DNA of 64,000 nt from Paraclostridium tenue (GTDB lineage: Bacteria > Bacillota > Clostridia > Peptostreptococcales > Peptostreptococcaceae): assembly GCF_015668515.1 (NCBI RefSeq), contig NZ_JADPFO010000001.1:1328823-1392822 (forward strand), written 5' to 3'. The translations under genes were made by a program, and so were the position numbers. Numbering within the stretch: position 1 is the first letter of the stretch; each line of letters starts with the position of its first letter. Positions 54,826-64,000 of the stretch are shown here, piece after piece. The notes below the pieces were generated by a model. It did not search any database and was not told where the DNA came from. It saw only the letters and a list, made by a program, of their open reading frames with translations.

Positions 54826-56601
54826 TTTTGACTCTACTAGTAGCTTTATTATATCACTTGCACTTTCATTAAAAGTCGTTATTATACTTAAATAATCAGT
54901 TGCTCTATTTATAGCTAAATAAACTTTATTCAAATCTCCTACAAAATCATTAACTTGGTAATCTTGTGTAATATCGTTTATGCTATGATTATATAACATT
55001 TCTAACTCACAAAATATTATAGCTTTATACTCTAAGTTTTTAATTGAGTATATATTAGATATAGTTACTCCTGCTTTTTTAGATATATTAGTTAATTCAT
55101 CATCTCCATAAACATATGGAATATCATTTTCTTCTAAATCCTTTTTTAGCATATATTGAAAATATATAGTTTTACCGTTTTTTAATCTTTTTTTATTAAA
55201 AGGATAAACTACAGCTATATCTGAATAATTTAGCCCTTTTTTATGAGTTAAGTATTCAATTTCCCAAAGAATAGAACTTATCTGCTCTTCTATATCAGAA
55301 ACTTTTATTATATCAACAGCTTTATTACTTTCTCTTATAGGATTAGATAAGTAATAAATATCATCGTTTACATTAGATCTAATACTTTTTATATATTCAT
55401 TTGAATTTCTATCAAAGTTATTCACAAATTCAACCAAGTGATTACTTTGTCTATAATTTTTGGTTAAAGTAATTATATTATCAAACTTTATATTACTCCA
55501 TGAATCTTTAAATATACTTAAATTACTTGATATATTAAGCCCTTTACATTCAAACCCATTGAATATAAATTTTGATTTATATAAAAACTCACGTATAAAA
55601 TCTAATTGACTACTTTCAAAGCTTTCTATTTCATCTATAAAAATTCCTTTAAACATACTCCTATTTTTTATAGTATTTTTAGCTTGTAATACAAGACTTT
55701 TATAAACCTTTTCAGGAGTATTTTTAAGTGTATTATAGTCAAATACCAAATTATATATTTTAGCTAATTTAAATAAAAAAGAAGTAAATGTATGTACCTC
55801 AATATTATTGTTATCTTTATATAATATATCCAACCTTTCTTTTATTTCATTTCTAAGTTGTTTAGTATGTGTAAATATTATAAATTTATGATGAGGATAA
55901 ACTCTAGCTAACTTAATTGCTCTAGATAATAATATAGTTGTTTTACCACATCCAGATGGTCCTTTATATAAAGTATTCCCATATTTTATAGATACTATAT
56001 CCTCTATCTGATCTCTTTCTAGCATAGTAGCTGTATATCTATAGTCTTCATTTGAAAAAGATATTTTCTTTAATTTCTTGTTTAAATTTAAATTATCATT
56101 TATAACGTAATATTCTGGACATACTTGTAGTAAAAATAAGTTGAGTAAAATTTCATCATTGGATTCACTTAAATATTCATCTATGCTCATTTCATAATTC
56201 ATCATTTTGTAAAGTTTATTTTTATCTATTATATTATTTTCTACAAAATCATTATATTCTTCATTATCGTATATAGTTACGTATGGCATCACAAATACAT
56301 AGTTATAATTTATGTTATTTCCTATTTTACTCATCTTTTTCCTTAAAAGATCGTATTCCTCTTCCATTATTTCTAAAAGTTCATCTTCTAAGATCATAAA
56401 TAAATCTTCTGTTGTGTCCATAAACTTTATAAATAAAACACGCTCATCTTTTATATATAAAAGATCTGTATTTATTCCTTTAAAAGGAGTTACCTTTGGC
56501 ACTACATTTGCTTCCTCTTTCATATTTTGATAAAAAATTTCTTCAAATTCTTTTATCTTTAATGCATCTAGTTCGGAATTTATATTTATGTACTGGCTCA
56601 A
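54820..56601 (-). CDS. SF1 (UvrD/Rep-like) helicase with an N-terminal nuclease-like region
   Basis: 593 residues. Walker A GPSGCGKTT is near residue 215, motif Ia IIFTHTKQLRNEI follows, motif II reads GIFIDEIES, motif IV region LTKNYRQS, and a motif VI-like KVYLAINRATDYLSII is near the end. The N-terminal 110 residues (PFKGINTDLLYIKDERVLFIKF) could be a NERD-like or restriction-fold domain, but I cannot confirm catalytic residues. Such proteins may act in DNA repair or in defence. TTG start after GGGGG. It is monocistronic, with a 157-nt gap before the next gene. Confidence 0.75.
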   Translation of the reverse strand: MSQYININSELDALKIKEFEEIFYQNMKEEANVVPKVTPFKGINTDLLYIKDERVLFIKFMDTTEDLFMILEDELLEIMEEEYDLLRKKMSKIGNNINYNYVFVMPYVTIYDNEEYNDFVENNIIDKNKLYKMMNYEMSIDEYLSESNDEILLNLFLLQVCPEYYVINDNLNLNKKLKKISFSNEDYRYTATMLERDQIEDIVSIKYGNTLYKGPSGCGKTTILLSRAIKLARVYPHHKFIIFTHTKQLRNEIKERLDILYKDNNNIEVHTFTSFLFKLAKIYNLVFDYNTLKNTPEKVYKSLVLQAKNTIKNRSMFKGIFIDEIESFESSQLDFIREFLYKSKFIFNGFECKGLNISSNLSIFKDSWSNIKFDNIITLTKNYRQSNHLVEFVNNFDRNSNEYIKSIRSNVNDDIYYLSNPIRESNKAVDIIKVSDIEEQISSILWEIEYLTHKKGLNYSDIAVVYPFNKKRLKNGKTIYFQYMLKKDLEENDIPYVYGDDELTNISKKAGVTISNIYSIKNLEYKAIIFCELEMLYNHSINDITQDYQVNDFVGDLNKVYLAINRATDYLSIITTFNESASDIIKLLVESKK

Positions 56602-56725
56602 TTTCTCATCCCCCTTATTTTATATAATTATATCATTTTCATTAACTTTTTTCTATATTTGATATATTTAATATATTATTTCCATCATATACTACAATTA
56701 ATCTATTAATTTTAATATAATATAT

Positions 56726-56754
56726 AAAAAGGGAAACTTTAATAAGTCTCCCTT
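56726..56754 (-). terminator. Terminator after the unknown gene at 56759
   Basis: GGGAAACTT/AAGTCTCCC hairpin followed on the minus strand by a T5 tract. Confidence 0.75.
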
Positions 56755-56758
56755 AAAT

Positions 56759-57040
56759 TTACATTTTATAATTATTTTGTAGCCATATATTCATTTTTCT
56801 TCTTATTTCATTTTTCTTTACTTCATTAAAATCAGCATCATTAATATTGTAAGTTTGAACTAATTTTTCAACATTAGGGGGATACTCTAAGAAATTTCCA
56901 TTTTTATTTTCAAATCCAATGCTCATTATATCGTAACTATTTTCATTTGTGTTTATTACAACTCCATATTCAACAGGCTCATCAATTTTAGTGCTATTTG
57001 ATATTTTTACATATTGATTTTTAGATAAACTACTAAGCAT
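56759..57040 (-). CDS. Hypothetical protein, 93 residues
   Basis: I do not recognise this protein. It starts LSSLSKNQYVKISNSTKIDE and seems to be a small beta-rich domain (YGVVINTNENSYDIMSIGFE) with a helical, Asn-rich C-terminal tail. There is no signal peptide or membrane helix. ATG follows AGGAG by about 7 nt. It has its own terminator and lies between the helicase-like gene and rny with no overlap. Confidence 0.6.
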   Translation of the reverse strand: MLSSLSKNQYVKISNSTKIDEPVEYGVVINTNENSYDIMSIGFENKNGNFLEYPPNVEKLVQTYNINDADFNEVKKNEIRRKMNIWLQNNYKM

Positions 57041-57119
57041 ATTTACTCTCCTTTCATCTTTTAAATTTATTATTATCTTTTTAAGTAAATTTTATTATAT
57101 AGATAATTAAAATTTATAT

Positions 57120-57156
57120 TAAAAAAAGCGAATATATCAATTGATACATTCGCTTA
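57120..57156 (-). terminator. Terminator after rny
   Basis: AAGCGAAT and ATTCGCTT flank an inner TATCAA/TTGATA stem; T7 on the minus strand. Confidence 0.85.
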
Positions 57157-57166
57157 CATTATTTTC

Positions 57167-58708
57167 TTATTTAGCATATTCTATTGCTCTTGTTTCCCTT
57201 ATTATACTAACCTTTATTTGACCTGGATATTCTAATTCATCTTCTATTCTCTTAGTCATATCTCTAGCTAATAAATGTATATCTTCGTCACTTACATTTT
57301 CAGGTTTAACCATTATTCTTATTTCTCTACCTGCTTGTATTGCAAATGATTTATCTACACCTTCATATGAATTAGCTATTTCTTCAAGTTTCTCTAAACG
57401 CTTAATATATGCTTCTAGAGTTTCACGTCTAGCACCTGGCCTAGCCGCTGATATAGCATCTGCAGCTGTAACTAAAACAGCTTCTATAGTTTGTGGTTCA
57501 TAATCTCCATGGTGAGTGCTCATAGCATGAATTACATCTTTAGATTCTTTATATCTTCTAAGTAAATCCATACCTATCTCAACATGAGTTCCTTCCATTT
57601 CATGGTCAACTGATTTACCTATATCATGTAATAGCCCTGCTCTTTTAGCTAATTTAACATCTGCACCTATTTCTGCAGCCATTATACCTGCTATATGTGC
57701 AACTTCTATAGAGTGTTTAAGAACATTTTGTCCATAACTTGTTCTATAATTTAATCTACCTAAAAGTCTTATTAATTCTGGATGTAAGCCATGTACCCCT
57801 GTTTCAAATGCAGCTTGTTCTCCATATTCTTTAATAATATTATCTACTTCTTTTCTAGCTTTTTCAACCATTTCTTCGATTCTAGCAGGATGTATTCTTC
57901 CATCAGCTATAAGTTTTTCTAGTGCTATTCTTGCAACTTCTCTTCTTATAGGATCAAATCCTGATAGTATCACAGCCTCTGGAGTATCATCTATTATTAA
58001 ATCTATTCCAGTTAGAGTTTCTAGTGTTCTTATATTTCTACCTTCTCTACCTATGATTCTTCCTTTCATTTCATCATTAGGTAAATTAACTACTGTAACA
58101 GTAGTTTCAGCAACATGGTCTGCTGCACATTTTTGTATAGCATACCCTATTATTTCTCTAGATTTCTTGTCTGCTTCTTCTTTAGCTTGAGATTCTATTT
58201 CTTTTATCATTATAGACATCTCACGTCTTACATCTCTTTCTGCATTAGTTAATATAATTTCTTTTGCTTTGTCAGAAGTTATACCTGATATACTTTCTAA
58301 CTTTTCTAATTGTTGAACTTTTATAGCTTCGATTTGTTCTTCTTTTTTATCAATCTTTTTTAACTTATCATTAAGAACATACTCTTTGTTTTCTAATGTC
58401 TGAAGTTTTTTATCTAAAACCTCTTCTTTTTGTATTATTCTTTTTTCAAATCTTTGTACTTCAATTCTTCTTTCTTTATTTTCTTTCTCTGCTTCATTTC
58501 TCCATTTATGGATCTCTTCTTTTGCTTCTAATAGTTTTTCTTTTTGTAATGTTTCTGCTTCTTTGTTTGCTTTATCTATTATATCATCAGCCATCTTTTC
58601 AGCTTGGCCAATTTTAGCTTCAGATATGTTCTTTCTTACAAAGTAACCAACTATAATACCCACAAATATTCCCAATAAAGCGCCTATTATTGCCTCTATG
58701 ACATCCAC
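57167..58708 (-). CDS. rny: Ribonuclease Y
   Basis: Membrane-anchored endoribonuclease that starts mRNA decay. The 513-residue protein has an N-terminal membrane helix ([19 protein letters not shown]), a long coiled coil (about residues 28-200), a KH domain with [15 protein letters not shown], and an HD domain with [12 protein letters not shown]. The start is doubtful: the GTG at 58708 is part of the AGGAGGTG ribosome site, and 8 nt after AGGAGG the in-frame codon is ATA. A very short ATG-TCA-TAG frame overlaps there. Confidence 0.94.
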   Translation of the reverse strand: MDVIEAIIGALLGIFVGIIVGYFVRKNISEAKIGQAEKMADDIIDKANKEAETLQKEKLLEAKEEIHKWRNEAEKENKERRIEVQRFEKRIIQKEEVLDKKLQTLENKEYVLNDKLKKIDKKEEQIEAIKVQQLEKLESISGITSDKAKEIILTNAERDVRREMSIMIKEIESQAKEEADKKSREIIGYAIQKCAADHVAETTVTVVNLPNDEMKGRIIGREGRNIRTLETLTGIDLIIDDTPEAVILSGFDPIRREVARIALEKLIADGRIHPARIEEMVEKARKEVDNIIKEYGEQAAFETGVHGLHPELIRLLGRLNYRTSYGQNVLKHSIEVAHIAGIMAAEIGADVKLAKRAGLLHDIGKSVDHEMEGTHVEIGMDLLRRYKESKDVIHAMSTHHGDYEPQTIEAVLVTAADAISAARPGARRETLEAYIKRLEKLEEIANSYEGVDKSFAIQAGREIRIMVKPENVSDEDIHLLARDMTKRIEDELEYPGQIKVSIIRETRAIEYAK

Positions 58709-58792
58709 CTCCTTTGTTAATGTAAACCGTCAACTACAGTATTTATAACATATGTTTTTATAAACTAAATAAGAATATTTCATTCTCATTTA

Positions 58793-58821
58793 ATTTTATA
58801 ATTTTTTCTACTTGGTGTCAA
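58793..58821 (-). promoter_or_regulatory. Promoter of rny
   Basis: TTGACA (58821-58816), 17 nt, TAAAAT (58798-58793) on the minus strand. The leader is about 75 nt. Confidence 0.6.
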
Positions 58822-58844
58822 GTTAATAGGAGGTATACAGACTA

Positions 58845-59897
58845 TTATTCTCCAATATTTTCTATTGAGTCTTCGTTTTCTTGTTCGATTTCTCTATTAC
58901 CATCTAATTTATAATATTTTCTTACTAAAGCTTCTATTTCTTCTGTTAAATCAGGATTATCTGATAAGAATTTTTTAACATTTTCTCTACCTTGTCCTAA
59001 CTTAGTATCATTATAGCTATACCAAGCCCCTGATTTTTTAACGATATCTATATCTGCAGCTATATCTAATAAATCTCCAACTTTAGATATACCTTCTCCG
59101 TACATTATATCAAACTCACATTGCTTAAATGGAGGAGCTACTTTATTTTTAACTACTTTTACTCTTGTTCTACTTCCCATTACTTTGTCGCCTTGCTTTA
59201 TAGTATCTATTTTTCTAACATCTAATCTTACTGAAGAGTAGAATTTAAGAGCTCGTCCACCTGTTGTAGTTTCTGGACTACCAAACATTACTCCAACTTT
59301 TTCTCTTAATTGGTTTATAAATATAGCAACACAATTAGATTTTTTTATAGATCCTGTTAATTTTCTTAAAGCTTGCGACATAAGTCTTGCTTGAAGACCC
59401 ACATGTGAATCTCCCATATCTCCTTCTATTTCAGCCTTAGGTACTAATGCTGCAACAGAGTCCACTACTATTATATCTATAGCCCCACTTCTTATAAGAG
59501 CCTCAGCTATTTCTAAGCCTTGTTCCCCTGTGTCTGGTTGTGAAACTATTAAATTATCTACATCAACTCCTAATGCTTTTGCATATACTGGGTCTAATGC
59601 ATGTTCTGCATCTATGAAGGCTGCTATACCACCTTGTTTTTGAGCCTCTGCTACTGCATGTAATGTAACTGTTGTTTTACCTGAAGATTCTGGCCCATAT
59701 ATTTCAACTATTCTTCCTTTTGGAAGACCTCCTATTCCAACTGCTATATCAAGACCTATAGATCCAGTCGGAATTACATCTATAGCCATTCCACCAGCTT
59801 CACCTAACTTCATTACTGATCCTTTACCAAAATCTTTTTCTATTTGAGATAGCGCTGAATTTAATGCTTTTAATCTTTCTTCTTGTATTCCTGCCAT
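58845..59897 (-). CDS. recA: Recombinase A
   Basis: DNA strand-exchange protein and SOS co-protease. The 350-residue protein has Walker [20 protein letters not shown], the [12 protein letters not shown] Walker B region, [20 protein letters not shown] (loop L2 region) and an acidic C-terminal tail. Length is standard. Promoter and SOS box lie at 59949-59997. No terminator is obvious before rny, and a separate promoter for rny lies just after the recA stop. Confidence 0.98.
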   Translation of the reverse strand: MAGIQEERLKALNSALSQIEKDFGKGSVMKLGEAGGMAIDVIPTGSIGLDIAVGIGGLPKGRIVEIYGPESSGKTTVTLHAVAEAQKQGGIAAFIDAEHALDPVYAKALGVDVDNLIVSQPDTGEQGLEIAEALIRSGAIDIIVVDSVAALVPKAEIEGDMGDSHVGLQARLMSQALRKLTGSIKKSNCVAIFINQLREKVGVMFGSPETTTGGRALKFYSSVRLDVRKIDTIKQGDKVMGSRTRVKVVKNKVAPPFKQCEFDIMYGEGISKVGDLLDIAADIDIVKKSGAWYSYNDTKLGQGRENVKKFLSDNPDLTEEIEALVRKYYKLDGNREIEQENEDSIENIGE

Positions 59898-59948
59898 TTA
59901 TAATACCTTCCCTTCTATAAATCATTTATATTATCTTTAAGTTATAAT

Positions 59949-59962
59949 CAAACATTTGTTCT
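59949..59962 (-). promoter_or_regulatory. LexA (SOS) box of recA
   Basis: AGAACAAATGTTTG on the minus strand matches the Gram-positive consensus CGAACRNRYGTTYG at 13 of 14 positions. It lies just downstream of the -10 box, where LexA would block transcription. Confidence 0.85.
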
Positions 59963-59968
59963 ATATTT

Positions 59969-59997
59969 ATTATATCTTTTTTACTACTTAAAGTCAA
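59969..59997 (-). promoter_or_regulatory. Sigma-A promoter of recA
   Basis: TTGACT (59997-59992), 17 nt, TATAAT (59974-59969) on the minus strand. Confidence 0.8.
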
Positions 59998-60078
59998 TTA
60001 AATAATATATTATTAATAGTATTAACTCTAATTATATCAATTTATACATATTTTCCCATAAGTTTAATTAATTACAAA

Positions 60079-60117
60079 TAAAAAAGTGAGTATATTCAAT
60101 ATATACCCACCTTTTTA
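60079..60117 (-). terminator. Terminator after pgsA
   Basis: GTGGGTATAT/ATATACTCAC stem (one G-U pair) and a T6 run on the minus strand. Confidence 0.8.
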
Positions 60118-60122
60118 TGTAC

Positions 60123-60665
60123 TTACTTACTTTCCATAAATAAGTTTCTATTTTTATATATATACTCCCACCCAGAGTAAAGAGTAAGTAATGTTGCTAT
60201 TAATATAATTATTTTACCTGTATCTAAAAGTATTATATTTCCAGTTTGTGCAGCTAGTAAAAGCACAACTATTGCTATCATTTGTGAAATAGTTTTTAAC
60301 TTACCTCCAGAGCTAGCTGCTATAACTTTTCCATCAGCTGCTGCGATAGCTCTTAATATACTAACAGTAAGTTCTCTTGCTACTATTATAATGACCATCC
60401 ATGCTGCAACTAAATCAAATTCTATCATAGTAGTTAGTGCTGATATAACAAGTAACTTATCCGCAAGTGGATCCATAAATTTCCCAAAGTCAGTTATTAA
60501 ATTATATTTTCTAGCTATATGACCATCCATAGCATCCGTGACAGAAGCTATTATAAATATCATACAAGCTATTAAAAACTTGTTAGGCATATTTATCATC
60601 ATTACTATTATAAATACAGGTATTAAAAATATCCTAAATAAAGTTAATTTATTAGGCAAGTTCAT
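60123..60665 (-). CDS. pgsA: CDP-diacylglycerol--glycerol-3-phosphate 3-phosphatidyltransferase
   Basis: Makes phosphatidylglycerol phosphate, the first step to phosphatidylglycerol and cardiolipin. The 180-residue membrane protein carries the CDP-alcohol phosphotransferase motif D-G-x2-A-R-x8-G-x3-D-x3-D, seen as DAMDGHIARKY and DFGKFMDPLADKLL. Several hydrophobic helices follow. Its start overlaps the end of rimO by 14 nt, a close coupling also found in other Firmicutes. Confidence 0.95.
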   Translation of the reverse strand: MNLPNKLTLFRIFLIPVFIIVMMINMPNKFLIACMIFIIASVTDAMDGHIARKYNLITDFGKFMDPLADKLLVISALTTMIEFDLVAAWMVIIIVARELTVSILRAIAAADGKVIAASSGGKLKTISQMIAIVVLLLAAQTGNIILLDTGKIIILIATLLTLYSGWEYIYKNRNLFMESK

Positions 60666-61986
60666 TAACTACATCTCCCATCAAATCATACTCTAAAGCA
60701 TTATTTATTTTAACCTTAACAAAATCTCCTGGTTCAAGTTGATTTTCAGATTTAACGTAAATTATACTATCTATCTCTTCAGCATCACCTTGAGTTCTTC
60801 CTACATAAACTTTATCTTCTATTTGTTCTTCTATTAAAACTTCATATTCATTGTTTATCTTTTTAGCATTTAATCTTTGAGATATTTCTTGTTGAACTAG
60901 CATAAGTTTGTCTCTTCTTTTTAACTTTATATCTTCCTCTATATGATTAGGTAATTTATCAGCTGCGGTATCTTCTTCTCTTGAATAAGTAAACGCTCCT
61001 AATCTATCAAATTCTACATCTTTAGCAAATTGTACTAATTCATTAAAATCTTCTTCAGTTTCTCCTGGAAATCCAACTATTATAGTTGTTCTTAATGTCG
61101 CATCTGGGATATAACTTCTTATCATATCAACCTTAGACTTTATATCTTCTTTAGTTGTATGTCTGTTCATTAATTTTAAAACTTTATTACTTGCATGTTG
61201 TATTGGCATATCAAAATAGTTACATATGTTATCATATTTCTTTATTACTTTTACAAGCTCTTCTGTTATTGACTCTGGATATGAATACATTATTCTTATC
61301 CATTTTATACCTTCTATTTGCGCAAGTTCTTCTAATAATTGTGGCAATTTAACTTCACCATATAAGTCAAGTCCATACTTAGTAGTATCTTGTGCTATAA
61401 CTACAAGTTCTTTAACTCCATTAGATGCTAATTCTTTAGCTTCTCTTATTATGTCTTCCATTTTTCTACTTCTATATTTACCTCTTAATTTAGGTATTAT
61501 ACAGTAAGTACAGTGATTGTCACATCCTTCACCAATTTTTAAATAAGCCATATAATCAGGAGTTGTAACGTATCTTGGAAGATCTTCATTATATGCAAAT
61601 TCTATATCATTTAAGCTTATTATATTATTTTCTTTTTCAAGTCCTGCTATTATTTCATCTATTTGTTGATAACTTCCTGTTCCAACTATTGCATCTATTT
61701 CTGGTATCTCTGCTTGTAATTCATTAGAATATCTTTGTGCTAGACATCCTGTTACAATAAGTAATTTTAAATTTCCAGTTTCTTTTAATTGTGCTAAATC
61801 AAGTATTGTATCTATAGATTCTTGCTTTGCTGATTCAATAAAACCACAAGTATTTACTAAGATTATATCAGCCTCTTCAAAATCTCCTACTAGTTTATAT
61901 CCTTTTCTATTTAAAATTCCCATCATTATTTCTGCATCTACTAAGTTTTTCGAACATCCTAGTGACTCTAACGCTATCTTTAACAT
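60652..61986 (-). CDS. rimO: Ribosomal protein S12 methylthiotransferase
   Basis: Radical-SAM enzyme that methylthiolates an Asp of ribosomal protein S12. The 444-residue protein starts ALESLGCSKNLVDAEIM, the Cys of the auxiliary cluster. It has VNTCGFIESAKQESID, the radical SAM triad CDNHCTYCIIPKLRGKYRSR and a C-terminal TRAM domain. SLGCSKN and the Lys-Asn-Leu-Val pattern favour RimO over MiaB or MtaB. It starts directly after mnmH. Confidence 0.94.
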   Translation of the reverse strand: MLKIALESLGCSKNLVDAEIMMGILNRKGYKLVGDFEEADIILVNTCGFIESAKQESIDTILDLAQLKETGNLKLLIVTGCLAQRYSNELQAEIPEIDAIVGTGSYQQIDEIIAGLEKENNIISLNDIEFAYNEDLPRYVTTPDYMAYLKIGEGCDNHCTYCIIPKLRGKYRSRKMEDIIREAKELASNGVKELVVIAQDTTKYGLDLYGEVKLPQLLEELAQIEGIKWIRIMYSYPESITEELVKVIKKYDNICNYFDMPIQHASNKVLKLMNRHTTKEDIKSKVDMIRSYIPDATLRTTIIVGFPGETEEDFNELVQFAKDVEFDRLGAFTYSREEDTAADKLPNHIEEDIKLKRRDKLMLVQQEISQRLNAKKINNEYEVLIEEQIEDKVYVGRTQGDAEEIDSIIYVKSENQLEPGDFVKVKINNALEYDLMGDVVNELA

Positions 61987-63036
61987 TTAATTTGCTCCTT
62001 CCTTTGCTGCTTTATGAAAATCTATTAGTTCTAAAAGAGATTGTTCCATATTATCACAATTTATAACTTTATTATATTTATATTTATCAACTGAATGCCC
62101 ATATAATGCATCGTAATATTCTACTAAATAGTGTTCTACAAGTTGTTCATATTTTCCTTCATTAAATAATTCAATATAATAATCAACTTTAGCATTACCT
62201 AATCTTTTTCTAAATTTATTTATACATTGTATTAAGGCTTCAAAGTTTTTATTTTCCGTGTATATATAATCTCTACATAATCTATCTACTCTAGATTTAA
62301 TACTACATTCTAATAATATATGATAGCCATCTCTTATTATACCTTCATATATTTCATTTGGAACATTAACATGACCAACTCTTTTACTTTCACTTTCTAT
62401 AAATATATAATTACTATTTGAAAAATATAGTTTTTCAAATATATTAGTTTCAAACTTTTTCTGTGTTGGAGGCTTTTCATTAAACATTATAAATCCAAAA
62501 GTAGAACCACTATTTTTAGCTATTCCTTCTAAATCTATAATATCTATACCTTTTTCTTCTAACATTAAAAGCATATCTGTTTTACCAACACCTGTTAAAC
62601 CATGAAGTACTATAAATTCTTTAGTATCCATAACAGTTTTAAAATAATCTAATACAAAATTTCTATAGGCTTTATATCCACCTTCTAATTGATATACATT
62701 TACACCTAAAGTAGCTATCATATTTGCTAAACTTCCGCTTCTCATTCCACCTCTAGCACAATATATAACTATGTTTTCATATTCATTGGCTAAACTTAAA
62801 ACTTCCATATACATATGTTTTAATTTATCTTTAACATAATCAAATCCTTTTTGTATAGCCTCATGCTTTCCTTGCATTTTATATATAGTACCTATATCCT
62901 TATGTTCATTATCACTAAATAATGGCATATGAAAAGCATCTAATATATGATCTTCATTAAACTCTGCTTCTGTTCTAACATCTATAAATATAGTGTTTGG
63001 TAAATTTAATGCATTTTTTACACTTATTGTTTTCAA
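61987..63036 (-). CDS. mnmH: tRNA 2-selenouridine synthase
   Basis: Replaces sulfur by selenium at wobble 2-thiouridine, and can geranylate it. The 349-residue protein has an N-terminal rhodanese domain with the catalytic Cys in YCARGGMRSGSLA, and a C-terminal P-loop domain with VLHGLTGVGKTDML. Rhodanese plus P-loop in this order is specific to MnmH (SelU/YbbB). Activity needs selenophosphate from SelD, encoded outside the window. TTG start overlaps the ftsK end region. Confidence 0.92.
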   Translation of the reverse strand: MKTISVKNALNLPNTIFIDVRTEAEFNEDHILDAFHMPLFSDNEHKDIGTIYKMQGKHEAIQKGFDYVKDKLKHMYMEVLSLANEYENIVIYCARGGMRSGSLANMIATLGVNVYQLEGGYKAYRNFVLDYFKTVMDTKEFIVLHGLTGVGKTDMLLMLEEKGIDIIDLEGIAKNSGSTFGFIMFNEKPPTQKKFETNIFEKLYFSNSNYIFIESESKRVGHVNVPNEIYEGIIRDGYHILLECSIKSRVDRLCRDYIYTENKNFEALIQCINKFRKRLGNAKVDYYIELFNEGKYEQLVEHYLVEYYDALYGHSVDKYKYNKVINCDNMEQSLLELIDFHKAAKEGAN

Positions 63037-63038
63037 AT

Positions 63039-64000
63039 TTATTCACCTTCTAAATTTTCTAAATCTTGTTTACTTATTAAAACTTTTCTCGGCTTACTAC
63101 CTTCGCTCTTTCCAACAATTCCTCTTTCTTCCATAGAATCTATAAGTCTTGCCGCTCTATTAAATCCGATTTTAAACTTTCTTTGAAGCATTGAAGCTGA
63201 AGCTTGTCCACTTTCAACAACAAATTCTATAGCTTCACTTAAAAATTCATCTACATCACTTGATTGTTCTTTTGATATTTTACTTATACTATCTACAATG
63301 CATTCTTCATATTTAACTTCATCTTTTACTTGACTTTTTACATAATCTATAACTCTTTCAGATTCAGATTCAGATATAAATGCCCCTTGAAGTCTTACTG
63401 GTTTTGCAGCCCCTAATGGGTAAAATAACATATCACCTTTACCTAAAAGTTTTTCAGCTCCACCCATATCAAGGATTGTTCTTGAATCTGTTTGAGATGA
63501 AACGGCAAATGCAATTCTTGAAGGTATATTAGCTTTTATAACTCCAGTTATGACATCAACTGATGGTCTTTGTGTAGCAACTATTAAGTGCATACCAGCA
63601 GCCCTTGCCATTTGAGCCAATCTACAAATATAATCTTCAACATCATTAGCACTTACCATCATAAGGTCAGCAAGTTCGTCTATTATTATAACTATTTTCG
63701 GAAGTTTCTCTTCACTCTTTTCATTGTAACTAGTTATATCTTTTACACTTGATTCTGCAAATAGTTTATATCTTCTGTTCATTTCTGTAACTGCCCAATT
63801 AAGTGCATTGGCAGCTTTTTTAGGATCAGTTACAACAGGTATTAATAAATGTGGTATACCATTGTAATTTGCAAGTTCAACAACCTTAGGGTCTATAAGT
63901 AAGAACTTAACTTCATCAGGATTTGATTTATATAATATACTATTTATTAAAGTATTTACACATACACTTTTTCCTGAACCTGTAGATCCCGCTATAAGTA
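63039..64000 (-). CDS. ftsK: FtsK/SpoIIIE DNA translocase, C-terminal part (gene runs off the window)
   Basis: Double-stranded DNA pump for chromosome segregation at the septum. The visible 320 residues begin inside the motor domain: Walker [17 protein letters not shown] at the window edge, then [11 protein letters not shown], Walker [29 protein letters not shown] and the FtsK-gamma winged helix ([20 protein letters not shown]). The N-terminal membrane domain is missing, so SpoIIIE and FtsK (SftA) cannot be separated. An internal ATG at 63782 is not a real start. Confidence 0.95.
   Translation of the reverse strand, partial: LIAGSTGSGKSVCVNTLINSILYKSNPDEVKFLLIDPKVVELANYNGIPHLLIPVVTDPKKAANALNWAVTEMNRRYKLFAESSVKDITSYNEKSEEKLPKIVIIIDELADLMMVSANDVEDYICRLAQMARAAGMHLIVATQRPSVDVITGVIKANIPSRIAFAVSSQTDSRTILDMGGAEKLLGKGDMLFYPLGAAKPVRLQGAFISESESERVIDYVKSQVKDEVKYEECIVDSISKISKEQSSDVDEFLSEAIEFVVESGQASASMLQRKFKIGFNRAARLIDSMEERGIVGKSEGSKPRKVLISKQDLENLEGE

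Noticed and set aside
58396-58617. Hydrophobic plus-strand open frame within rny
   Set aside because: Poly-Leu/Phe translation comes from the antisense of the Lys/Glu coiled coil of RNase Y.

Overview
The window looks like about 64 kb of chromosome from a low-GC, motile, anaerobic, spore-forming member of the Clostridia. The flagellar block follows the order known from the late flagellar (F3) locus of Clostridioides difficile: lytic transglycosylase, cyclic-di-GMP protein, YaaR, flgM, flgN, flgK, flgL, fliW, csrA, fliS, fliD, small chaperone, flagellin. The combination of a tryptophanase (indole), an arginine deiminase operon, SpoVB and this flagellar order points to Peptostreptococcaceae, perhaps a Paraclostridium or Paeniclostridium relative. 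That placement is inference from gene content. Most genes lie on the minus strand. I found no tRNA, rRNA, CRISPR array, insertion sequence or prophage.

Layout. 1-8863: late flagellar operon, ending at the first codons of flagellin, which has its own sigma-D promoter and a CsrA hairpin. 8991-12372: lysine/diaminopimelate operon asd-dapA-dapB-dapH. 12696-17693: class I amidotransferase-like hydrolase, asparaginase, FAD/Rieske oxidoreductase and a P1-family peptidase. 17863-20815: ion channel, LCP cell-wall ligase and a FUSC-type membrane protein. 21049-26105: speA-speD-speE-speB-metK, a polyamine operon that also supplies S-adenosylmethionine. 26557-29640: cobalamin importer under a B12 riboswitch. 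29790-32470: deoD and a Na/Pi transporter whose promoter carries a Pho-box array. 32749-35933: arcA-arcB-arcC. 36128-42682: small protein, aldehyde dehydrogenase, tryptophanase, SpoVB and a ClC antiporter. 42869-46555: YdjM-like protein and two paralogous orphan histidine kinases, one split by a frameshift at a T7 tract. 46871-51112: aspartate 4-decarboxylase, a NUMOD1-like protein and an amino-acid permease. 51419-64000: purB, a degenerate tyrosine recombinase, uppP, an SF1 helicase-like protein, rny, recA with an SOS box, pgsA, rimO, mnmH and the C-terminal part of ftsK/spoIIIE.

How it works together. FliW, CsrA and flagellin form the partner-switching circuit that adjusts flagellin translation to assembly state, and both the proteins and the RNA target are visible here. 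SpeA, SpeB, SpeD, SpeE and MetK cover arginine to spermidine. ArcABC gains ATP from arginine, AspD may yield alanine and CO2 from aspartate, and TnaA degrades tryptophan, so amino-acid fermentation is a theme.

The most unusual observations are the split kinase, the 11-bp-phased Pho-box array, a palindrome half shared between aspD and the permease, an orphan promoter-terminator unit that may be a small RNA, a tyrosine recombinase lacking catalytic residues, and the NUMOD1-like protein. I did not see a clearly new multi-gene system.
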